Made by a program: the position numbers and the translations under genes. A DNA stretch of 11,581 nt, from assembly GCA_913046805.1 (NCBI GenBank), contig CAJWTA010000029.1:1-11581 (forward strand), in the 5' to 3' direction. This DNA is from an uncultured Fidelibacterota bacterium. Lineage in GTDB: Bacteria > Marinisomatota > Marinisomatia > Marinisomatales > TCS55. Numbering within the stretch: position 1 is the stretch's first letter; each line of letters starts with the position of its first letter. The notes below the pieces were generated by a model. The model was not told the origin of the DNA and searched no databases. It saw nothing but the letters and a program-made list of their open reading frames with translations. Of this stretch, positions 1 to 6,225 are shown one piece after another.

Positions 1-1905
1 GGATATTGGTTCAGTAAATACTATGGAGATTATCCCTATAATCACATAACAGCAGTTGACGGTGATCTATCTGCAGGTGGTGGAATGGAGTATCCTAATA
101 TAACGGTTATTGCTTCTATGCCTAGTAAGGATTTGCTCGAGATGGTCATTATGCATGAAGTAGGACATAATTGGTTCTATGGAATTATAGGAAGCAATGA
201 GCGGTATTATACTTGGATGGATGAAGGGTTAAATGATTATTCTAATATTCGATACTGGCAAGATAAGTATGGAGACGCAAACGAGCGGTTTGTATTAATT
301 CCCTTAATTCAAGATAAGATTGGTATTGCAAAAAGCTTAAAATACAGTTGGTTTGGTTATATCCAATATGCCTCTTCTGCTAAAAGTGAAAAAGTTCAAC
401 CATTGAATCTCAAAGCGGATGAATATACCCCAGCAAATTACGGATTGAATTACTCAAAAACGGGTGTCTTTACTCGGTTTTTACAACACTACTTAGGAGA
501 GGATAAAATGGACGATATTATGCAAGAATATTACCAGAAATGGAAGTATAAGCATCCAACTCCTGAAGATTTTCGTTCTGTCTTTGAAAAAAATACAAAC
601 AAGGATCTTACTTGGTATTTTAACGGCGCATTAAAGACTACAGAATATATTGATTATTCAATTCGTAAAAAACGCGGGAGATATATTGTTACCAATCGCG
701 GTACGATGAATTCTCCCGTTGAAGTAGTTTTTTTTGGTAAAGATAAAAAAGAAATTGATCGAATTTGGATTGAGGGGGTAGACATAGAAAGAATTGTTAA
801 AGCACCCGAAGAGGCAAGTTACGCGATCATTGACCCTGATGAACACATGCCTGATGTAAAACGTGAAAATAATTCAACCAGAAGCAAGGTAAATCTTCAT
901 TGGGTTTGGGATCAACCCACGTATTATGACCACGATATAAACTTCACTCCATGGTTTAATGCTAATTACTATAATGGATTTACTCCAGGTTTTATGTTTT
1001 ATAAAGGTCTTGCCCCAGGCTATTCTGGAGTAACTGCTTTTGAGCCGATGTGGGATTTAAATAATAAAAAAATCGTTGGTAAAATATCTAAATCAATTAA
1101 TTTCGAAGAAAATCTTTTTAATGAATCAAGTCTTCGATTTAATGGTATGCGTTTGCATGGAAACACAGGAGGAAGGATAACATTCAATGGAAGAATAACC
1201 AACAAGAGTACCCATGATTTTACTGCGTTGGCAAGTCACAGCGCATTAGAACTAGCTGCTCTAGATTCTAACCTTTATAGTGAAGGAGATCATACGACAA
1301 CTTTATTGCAATACAGATTTAACAAAGATACAAAAGGCATTATTGATGATATTTCATTTAAATCTGGCATTATGCTTGGAAAGAAATTTTCAAAGAGCTG
1401 GATGGAAGGAAAAACTAAGATTAAGCCACATAAAAATATCGATTTAAAGATACGTGGATGGGCGGGAGATTTTCATAATGACAGTGAAATTCCAAAACAG
1501 TATCGTACCTATTTAAGCGGGGGAATTGATCCAATGTTTTCAAGCTATATTTACGACAGAACGGGTCAATCGAGCTTTGCTATAATGCAAAACCAATACA
1601 TTCAAAACGGCCCGGCGCTAAGAGGGTTATTAAAAGAGGGTGGCACATTTGCTTCATCTGCATCGAAGACTTGGGGTATAAATATTGATCTTAAAACTCG
1701 TTTTTTACCTAATATATTTTATGATATTGCGGGAGGGGATGAGTATAACAATATCTATGGCGCTGCAGGTATTATCTTAGGTCCAATTATTATTCCATTA
1801 TATCAAAGCTGGGAAGAGGTAGATCAAAGCGTTAAAGATGCAAAATGGGTATCAGATAGAGTACGCCTTCAATTTAACTTTAATTTAGCCTCTTTGTTGC
1901 AATAG
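1..1905 (+). CDS. M1-family zinc metallopeptidase with C-terminal outer-membrane-barrel-like domain (5' end missing)
   Basis: The frame is open from base 1, so the gene starts upstream; 634 residues are visible. The M1 catalytic core is clear. A GGGMEYP segment (M29, E30) stands in for the GxMEN exopeptidase motif. HEVGH at 52-56 and E75, 18 residues later, are the zinc ligands and catalytic Glu. Y151 in LNYSKTG is the expected transition-state Tyr. A short beta domain (about 220-290) ends in IDPDEHMPD, common after M1 cores. Residues from about 310 to 634 no longer look like a peptidase. They show alternating aromatic strands, an NANYYNGFTPG segment, a YLSGG turn, GPALRGL, and a late strand pair (FYDIAGGD, GAAGIILG) resembling a D15/BamA-type or DUF5686-like barrel. 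I infer a peptidase anchored at the outer membrane. The last residue is Gln, not the usual terminal aromatic. The peptidase call is firm; the barrel call is moderate. Confidence 0.93.
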   Translation, partial: GYWFSKYYGDYPYNHITAVDGDLSAGGGMEYPNITVIASMPSKDLLEMVIMHEVGHNWFYGIIGSNERYYTWMDEGLNDYSNIRYWQDKYGDANERFVLIPLIQDKIGIAKSLKYSWFGYIQYASSAKSEKVQPLNLKADEYTPANYGLNYSKTGVFTRFLQHYLGEDKMDDIMQEYYQKWKYKHPTPEDFRSVFEKNTNKDLTWYFNGALKTTEYIDYSIRKKRGRYIVTNRGTMNSPVEVVFFGKDKKEIDRIWIEGVDIERIVKAPEEASYAIIDPDEHMPDVKRENNSTRSKVNLHWVWDQPTYYDHDINFTPWFNANYYNGFTPGFMFYKGLAPGYSGVTAFEPMWDLNNKKIVGKISKSINFEENLFNESSLRFNGMRLHGNTGGRITFNGRITNKSTHDFTALASHSALELAALDSNLYSEGDHTTTLLQYRFNKDTKGIIDDISFKSGIMLGKKFSKSWMEGKTKIKPHKNIDLKIRGWAGDFHNDSEIPKQYRTYLSGGIDPMFSSYIYDRTGQSSFAIMQNQYIQNGPALRGLLKEGGTFASSASKTWGINIDLKTRFLPNIFYDIAGGDEYNNIYGAAGIILGPIIIPLYQSWEEVDQSVKDAKWVSDRVRLQFNFNLASLLQ

Positions 1906-1913
1906 CATAAGAA

Positions 1914-1942
1914 TTGGTTTGTTTGGGGCAATTTTTTATATT
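1914..1942 (+). promoter_or_regulatory. Possible sigma70-like promoter before the 256-residue protein gene
   Basis: In the 71-bp gap after the peptidase gene, TTGGTT (1914-1919) and TATATT (1937-1942) are 17 bp apart. The -10 is good and the -35 is weak (TTG only). A start near 1949 would give a leader of about 28 nt, ending in a weak AGGA (1967-1970) six bases before the ATG at 1977. If this lineage uses Bacteroidota-type promoters, the match may be chance. Confidence 0.3.
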
Positions 1943-1976
1943 CCGTTACTTTTTATAACCATTTATAGGAAATACA

Positions 1977-2747
1977 ATGAAAAAACTTTTTAGCACTTTT
2001 TTGCTGTCGATGACATTAATATTTGCTCAAGATGCAGCATCTGTCGCTTCAGTCCAATTCAGCGGCACCGGTTTATCTGATCTTGAAACAAAAACACTTT
2101 ATAATTATTTCATGGGAGAGCTTGAAAAAGCTAGCGATGGACCATTGCTAGCTCAAGAAACAGTGGATCAATCTGTATCTTCACTTGAGCTTACTACTAC
2201 AGATTGCTTCAAGAAAGATTGTTTGATGGCAGCGCAAGACGCAACCTCAAGCAATATTTTCTTAGCAGGGACGCTCAAGTTTTCAAAAAGTAAGTATCGT
2301 GTAAAACTATACAAGGTTGATTCTTCAAATCCTGGTAAATCAAAAACTTATAGAATTCGATACAAGGGTGACACTGATGGGTTTATAACTGAGCTTGAAA
2401 TACTTGCATGGAAAGTAATGGGCAAAGAAGTGCCTAGTAGATTGAATGACAAGAGAAAGCCGAATCAAGAAACAATGTTTGAGAAAATTGCTGAAAATCC
2501 ATGGGCTCAAAGAGGTTTTGTTTTGGGTCTAGCAGGTATGGGAGTTTCCTCATATGTTAAGAATACCGCTGGGGCAGCCGAATCTCAAAAACAAATTGAC
2601 CGTTTAGAAGGTATTAATCCAAATGCACCAGGAATCAAAGACCATGAGAGTAGTCGCGATGGAGCTAAGAGCACTGCTACATTATCATTGGTCGTTGCAG
2701 CTGCATCAGTAGCATACGGTTATTTTGCTGGAGTCTTTACCGAGTAA
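1977..2747 (+). CDS. Secreted or membrane-associated protein of unknown function, TolB-N/CsgG-like N-terminal fold
   Basis: I do not recognise a named family. The protein has 256 residues. A Sec signal peptide is likely: MKK, a hydrophobic run, then a cleavage region around FAQDA at 16-20. Residues 22-150 read as an alpha/beta domain of the kind that opens TolB-N or CsgG/LpoB-type periplasmic proteins: strand VASVQF, helix GLSDLETKTLYNYFMGELE, then a strand ending NIFLAGTLKF. C77 and C82 in a CFKKDC loop could form a disulfide. After a polar linker (about 155-175), two hydrophobic stretches at about 179-192 and 234-253 flank a charged segment and may be membrane helices, so the C-terminus may be anchored. 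It follows the peptidase gene by 71 bp on the same strand and could be co-transcribed. The gene is real by length, signal peptide and coding texture; its function is unknown. Confidence 0.85.
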   Translation: MKKLFSTFLLSMTLIFAQDAASVASVQFSGTGLSDLETKTLYNYFMGELEKASDGPLLAQETVDQSVSSLELTTTDCFKKDCLMAAQDATSSNIFLAGTLKFSKSKYRVKLYKVDSSNPGKSKTYRIRYKGDTDGFITELEILAWKVMGKEVPSRLNDKRKPNQETMFEKIAENPWAQRGFVLGLAGMGVSSYVKNTAGAAESQKQIDRLEGINPNAPGIKDHESSRDGAKSTATLSLVVAAASVAYGYFAGVFTE

Positions 2748-2749
2748 AT

Positions 2750-4009
2750 TTATTTTTTACAATATACCGAGATGAGGTTAAATAGCTTTTTAATCTCATC
2801 TCGAGTATTGAAAAAGTGAATCGCGACTCTAAGGTCTCTTGGTTCATCAACTGGCGAGGTATACGTATTTTTATTTAACCTCAATTCTTTATAGACATCC
2901 CATCCATTGCAATTCCCAGGAAGCTTTAATACAAAAACACCTGACCTTTGCTTTTTATTAATTGGGGATGAAATTTTAAAACCTCTTTCAGACCACTCTT
3001 TAATGGCATAGTCAACTAAAAAATCGATTCGATCTATGATTCGATCTATACCTATATCCTCGTTCCAATGTAGTGCAGTATCAAAACCCGCAAACGTTGC
3101 AAGAGCCCGCGTTCCAAATTCAAATCTTCTAGCAGCGGGAATAAGTGTGAAGTTTCCAATTTGATCCATTGTCTCATGGCTGTGAGAACCTGTCCATGTA
3201 AGTAATGTCTTATTAAGCATTTCCCTTCTACAGAAAAAAACACCTGTTCCTTTAGGACCCATAATCCACTTGTGACCACATGTACTATAATAATCAGATC
3301 CGAGATCATGAAAATCGAATGACGCACATAAAGGACCTTGGGCACCATCAAGATGGTACCTGATTTTTTTTGAACGCAAGATCGCTGCTATTTCTTTTGA
3401 TTCTTCAACCGTGAGAGCTCTACCGTTATTGCGTGATATGTGCGGTATGCTTACCATACGTGTTTTTGAACCAATATTTGATTTGATTTCGTTTATTATA
3501 TTTGTATCGCTACTGAAATCCAAGCGATCTACAGCTATGCCATATCTTTTTGCAAGAGAATACCATGGGATTGTATTGGCGGGATGCTCTTGGTTCGATA
3601 TAAGTACTCGATCTCCTTTCTTCCAGTTTATAGACCAAGATGCAATATTTATTCCCTCGGATGTACTGTGTGTGAGTGCAATCTCATCGGGATAAGCACC
3701 AAACATATCAGCTAAGTGTTCTCTTAAACCTGGTTCGATCTTACTCATTTTAGAATATATATTGGGGTCAACAGGGCCATTATTTTGAAATGCTAGAATT
3801 TTTGAAACCGAATCCATTACTATTTTTGGCGAAGGACCAATTCCAGCTGTTTGAAAAAAGGAACCACTAGTTGCAGGAATAGACCTTCTAGCTTTTCTTA
3901 CCCAAGGATAGGTTGAGCTTTTACTGGGCTCATCAACTACACTCGAAATCATTAATGGGCTTACGAACGGTAAGGTGGCACTTGTTTTTAAGAAATCTCT
4001 TCTCTTCAT
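2750..4009 (-). CDS. Tat-exported class V aminotransferase-fold PLP enzyme (isopenicillin N epimerase / cysteine desulfurase-like)
   Basis: The protein has 419 residues. The N-terminus MKRRDFLKTSA carries a twin-arginine motif followed by a hydrophobic stretch (about 11-25), so export as a folded, PLP-loaded protein is predicted. The class V fold markers are in order: substrate or phosphate loop near HSTSEG (114-119), QEHPANT with stacking H142, HLDGAQG with D221 and Q224 contacting the cofactor, and CGHKWIMGPKGTG with Schiff-base lysine K247. The C-terminal small domain runs from about 310 and includes RVAIHFFNT. No catalytic Cys loop of true cysteine desulfurases is evident, so epimerase, lyase or transaminase chemistry is more likely. 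It is the last gene of a minus-strand operon; its ATG is one base from the stop of the enolase-superfamily gene, suggesting coupled translation. The fold is certain; the substrate is unknown. Confidence 0.92.
   Translation of the reverse strand: MKRRDFLKTSATLPFVSPLMISSVVDEPSKSSTYPWVRKARRSIPATSGSFFQTAGIGPSPKIVMDSVSKILAFQNNGPVDPNIYSKMSKIEPGLREHLADMFGAYPDEIALTHSTSEGINIASWSINWKKGDRVLISNQEHPANTIPWYSLAKRYGIAVDRLDFSSDTNIINEIKSNIGSKTRMVSIPHISRNNGRALTVEESKEIAAILRSKKIRYHLDGAQGPLCASFDFHDLGSDYYSTCGHKWIMGPKGTGVFFCRREMLNKTLLTWTGSHSHETMDQIGNFTLIPAARRFEFGTRALATFAGFDTALHWNEDIGIDRIIDRIDFLVDYAIKEWSERGFKISSPINKKQRSGVFVLKLPGNCNGWDVYKELRLNKNTYTSPVDEPRDLRVAIHFFNTRDEIKKLFNLISVYCKK
2764..2808. terminator. Long hairpin at the convergent gene junction, possible bidirectional 3'-end structure
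   Basis: Left arm 2768-2782 pairs with 2789-2803 over 15 positions (one G-T pair, g2777 with t2794), closing a 6-base TAGCTT loop. A further four pairs (2764-2767 with 2805-2808) form below a single bulged A at 2804. It lies just past the plus-strand stop at 2747 and inside the last codons of the minus-strand aminotransferase gene (stop at 2750-2752). Neither side has a proper T tract, so it is not a textbook intrinsic terminator. It may instead protect 3' ends or work with a termination factor. The hairpin is certain on paper; the role is inferred. Confidence 0.5.
3026..3049. repeat. Perfect 12-bp tandem duplication inside the aminotransferase gene
   Basis: GATTCGATCTAT occurs twice back to back. 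On the minus strand it encodes IDRI twice (residues 321-328), so the duplication stays in frame and lies in a helix of the C-terminal domain. It could be a recent replication-slippage duplication or simply a helical repeat fixed in the family. Confidence 0.8.
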
Positions 4010-4010
4010 T

Positions 4011-5117
4011 TTAACTTATCTCAATTAAAGGCTTTCCCAAAATTTCTTTGTAGGGCTCTATTCCTAATCCATGGCCATTTGACGAGCTCATTCTTCCATT
4101 AACTCTCTTTGGAGCACCATCAGCAATATCAACTGTTACATAACTATTAAAATCGGTTGCAGTAAATAACAATTTAGGGTCTGTGCTATGTGAAAGGTGT
4201 GCGATAGCAGCAGTAACAATATCGCCTCCCCAAGTATCTTCTATTGTCATTGCAATACCAAGTTCTGTGCATATATCTCTTGCTCTCGCTGCTTTGGTAA
4301 TGCCACCAAATTTACTTATTTTGATATTAACAGCATCCATCGCGCCATCGTGATATCCTCTAAGAAGTGACCTAATATCATTGATACTTTCATCTAGGAT
4401 GAATGGATGATTGGTTTTTCTTCGAACCGTAAGACATTCATCATAGCTTAAGCATGGTTGTTCAATGTAAACGTCAATGTTTGATACTGCATTGACAACA
4501 CGTATTGCTTCATGCGCAAGCCACCCTGTATTCGCATCTGCTATTAACTTGTCTCCAACTTCTAATTTTTCTGAAACGAGTCGTATTCTTTCTATATCCT
4601 CATCCGGGTTACCTCCAACTTTCAGCTGAAATCTACGATAACCTTCTTTTCGGTATTCGCTTACTTTTGAGGCCATCTTTGTCGGCTTTTCTTGTGATAT
4701 CGCTCTATAGAGGACAAAGTCGTCTTCAAATATTCCACCCAATAAATTGCTTACAGGTAAGTTTGAAACTTTGCCTTTTATATCCCAACAGGCAACATCA
4801 ATCGGCGACTTAACGTAAGGATGTCCTTTTAAAGAATGGTCCATAACTTGATTTAAATAAAAAAGATTAGTTGCATCCAACCCAATCAAATGAGGGCCAA
4901 GTTCTTTGATTCCAGACCGAACACCCTCTGCATAAGAGGGGAGGTAAAAGGGTCCTAGCGGACAGCATTCACCATAGCCAATTATCCCGCTTTCGGTTTC
5001 CACAGCGACAATAGTTGAATCAAAAACTGAGACGGATTTCCCTTCAGACCAATTATAAGCACCTTCTTTGAGAGGAAGATCAACTTGATAGACATTTATT
5101 TGTTTTATCTTATTCAT
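4011..5117 (-). CDS. Enolase-superfamily enzyme (mandelate racemase / muconate lactonizing type), possibly cis-3-hydroxyproline dehydratase-like
   Basis: The protein has 368 residues with the usual two domains: an N-terminal capping domain (1-120) and a TIM barrel. Metal ligands are D194 (DANTGW), E219 (IEQPC) and D242 (LDES). Catalytic lysines are K166 (RFQLKVGG) and K266 (NIKISKFGG). The usual KxK motif is QxK here (Q164). The capping-loop segment [19 protein letters not shown] and the EDTWGGDI segment (293-300) recall the cis-3-hydroxy-L-proline dehydratase group; that comparison is from memory, so the substrate is tentative. No signal peptide: cytoplasmic. I chose the ATG at 5117 because it gives [10 protein letters not shown], a normal family start, and has AAAGAG six bases upstream. 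An ATG at 5132 adds five residues but has no ribosome site. It is the middle gene of the operon, 58 bp after the hydrolase gene. Confidence 0.9.
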   Translation of the reverse strand: MNKIKQINVYQVDLPLKEGAYNWSEGKSVSVFDSTIVAVETESGIIGYGECCPLGPFYLPSYAEGVRSGIKELGPHLIGLDATNLFYLNQVMDHSLKGHPYVKSPIDVACWDIKGKVSNLPVSNLLGGIFEDDFVLYRAISQEKPTKMASKVSEYRKEGYRRFQLKVGGNPDEDIERIRLVSEKLEVGDKLIADANTGWLAHEAIRVVNAVSNIDVYIEQPCLSYDECLTVRRKTNHPFILDESINDIRSLLRGYHDGAMDAVNIKISKFGGITKAARARDICTELGIAMTIEDTWGGDIVTAAIAHLSHSTDPKLLFTATDFNSYVTVDIADGAPKRVNGRMSSSNGHGLGIEPYKEILGKPLIEIS

Positions 5118-5175
5118 TAGTAGCTCTTTCATCTATTTTTATAATTAGAATTTCTTTATAACTCAAGCTGCATGA

Positions 5176-6126
5176 TTATTGAACCTTCAGGTGTTTGATC
5201 ATGAATTCATTAGCAAAACTGAAAGCAGCTTTTCTATATTTTGGATTTCCTCCCATCGTAGGCCCTTTACCCGCGCATAATCCTAGCCCTATTTTTTGCC
5301 GTAGAGGTGTAGTCATAGGAATGTTAAGAAAATTCATTAACACAGCTCCATCGTCTCTAATCTTAAATCTGCAATTAACGGTTTTATAAGCATTCTCTTT
5401 TATAGTTATTGGACTTTTCCTATCAAATGAGTGGTGTGAGTTTGGATAGACAGTGATGCCAATATCTGATCCTGATTGTTTTGCATCATCTGAAAGCTCT
5501 TTACATGCTAATGCTGGCACCCAACTATCTAGCTCTCCAATTAAAATATGCATTGGTGATTTCGTAAATATTGGATTTTGAGGTTGAGCAATACAGGGAG
5601 GATAAATGGACAGGTGAGCGGCGAATGTATTTTTAGAATTTATTTTTTCAATTAAAGGTATCCATCCTGAAAATAAGGCAACACCACCACCTAAACTCCA
5701 ACCCATAATAGCCACTCTATCCTTGTCAATATCTGGATGTGTAGATATCTTATCGAGGGCACGATATGCATCTAATACCATTGTAGCAGTTGTAACTTCT
5801 ACTTGCGAACCAACCGTTGATTTAACACCTCTACTTGAAAAGCTTTGAAGCTCAAGAGTTGCTATTCTTGATTCTCTAAACATTTGAAGATATTCTAAGT
5901 GATGTGGTCCCCAATCAAGGCTACCCGCTACACCAATTATCAAAGGAAAAGGCCCTTTTCCTTTGGGTAGTTTTAATATGGCTTCAACTTCTTGATCTTG
6001 TAGATTTTCCAGATTTGTAATCACATCTCTAAATCCAAAAGGACTTGAACTTTTAAAAGAAATCACTTCTTGGCTGTATAGATGTGTTACTAATAAATTG
6101 AATAATAAGAGATAACTAAATTTCAT
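5176..6126 (-). CDS. Secreted alpha/beta hydrolase, dienelactone hydrolase / acyl-CoA thioesterase-like
   Basis: The protein has 316 residues. A signal peptide (MKFSYLLLFNLLVTHLYSQE) suggests export, with cleavage near residue 18. The alpha/beta hydrolase core has all expected parts: first strand and oxyanion region PLIIGVAGS (61-69), nucleophile S144 in GWSLGGG, acid D200 in GELDSWVP, and catalytic His in YPNSHHSFD (H232 favoured, H231 possible). This order and spacing fit the dienelactone hydrolase family, whose members hydrolyse lactones, esters or thioesters. C178, C208, C252 and C284 could form disulfides after export. It is the first gene of the minus-strand operon and faces the divergent propeller-amidohydrolase gene. 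No good Shine-Dalgarno site precedes the ATG; an AGGA lies about 14 bases away, which is too far. The substrate is unknown. Confidence 0.92.
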   Translation of the reverse strand: MKFSYLLLFNLLVTHLYSQEVISFKSSSPFGFRDVITNLENLQDQEVEAILKLPKGKGPFPLIIGVAGSLDWGPHHLEYLQMFRESRIATLELQSFSSRGVKSTVGSQVEVTTATMVLDAYRALDKISTHPDIDKDRVAIMGWSLGGGVALFSGWIPLIEKINSKNTFAAHLSIYPPCIAQPQNPIFTKSPMHILIGELDSWVPALACKELSDDAKQSGSDIGITVYPNSHHSFDRKSPITIKENAYKTVNCRFKIRDDGAVLMNFLNIPMTTPLRQKIGLGLCAGKGPTMGGNPKYRKAAFSFANEFMIKHLKVQ

Positions 6127-6153
6127 AACTAACTATATGTTTCCTAATTCAAA

Positions 6154-6183
6154 ATACTACTTCTTAGGGTATTTGTTTAACAA
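6154..6183 (-). promoter_or_regulatory. Candidate promoter for the minus-strand three-gene operon
   Basis: Read on the minus strand, TTGTTA (6183-6178) and TAGTAT (6159-6154) lie 18 bp apart, each matching four of six consensus bases. Transcription would start near 6147, about 20 bases before the ATG at 6126. The -35 element falls inside the 17-bp palindrome, so a protein bound there would block it. This is consensus matching by eye only. Confidence 0.3.
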
Positions 6184-6186
6184 ATA
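6170..6186. promoter_or_regulatory. 17-bp palindrome in the divergent promoter region, candidate operator
   Basis: TATTTGTTTAACAAATA has two perfect 8-bp arms around one central T. It lies in the 99-bp gap between two divergent genes (ATGs at 6126 and 6226), where one dimeric regulator could control both directions. No regulator gene is in the window. AT-rich palindromes arise by chance fairly often, but the position is suggestive. Confidence 0.4.
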
Positions 6187-6214
6187 GTTATTTTATGGTA
6201 AAGTACTATCTATT

Positions 6215-6220
6215 AAGGAG
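6215..6220 (+). promoter_or_regulatory. Strong Shine-Dalgarno site of the propeller-amidohydrolase gene
   Basis: AAGGAG sits five bases before the ATG at 6226 and fixes that start. It is the only strong ribosome-binding site seen before any gene in the window. Confidence 0.8.
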
Positions 6221-6225
6221 TAAAA

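Noticed and set aside
1909..1937. Possible intrinsic terminator after the peptidase gene: AAGAATTG pairing with CAATTTTT, followed by T residues.
   Set aside because: The stem is short and nearly all A-T with a G-T pair and a 12-base loop, so it would be very weak; the same bases also fit a promoter.
3052..3351. A 99-codon minus-strand open frame inside the aminotransferase gene in another frame.
   Set aside because: It overlaps the lysine-binding core of a certain gene, has no start signal and no recognisable product.
2750..4009. Reading the class V enzyme as a true cysteine desulfurase (SufS/NifS/IscS).
   Set aside because: It has a Tat signal, no evident catalytic Cys loop, and no iron-sulfur assembly genes nearby.
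5118..5132. Upstream ATG at 5132 adding five residues (MKELL) to the enolase-superfamily protein.
   Set aside because: No ribosome-binding site precedes it, whereas the ATG at 5117 has AAAGAG at good spacing and gives the usual family N-terminus. It cannot be fully excluded.
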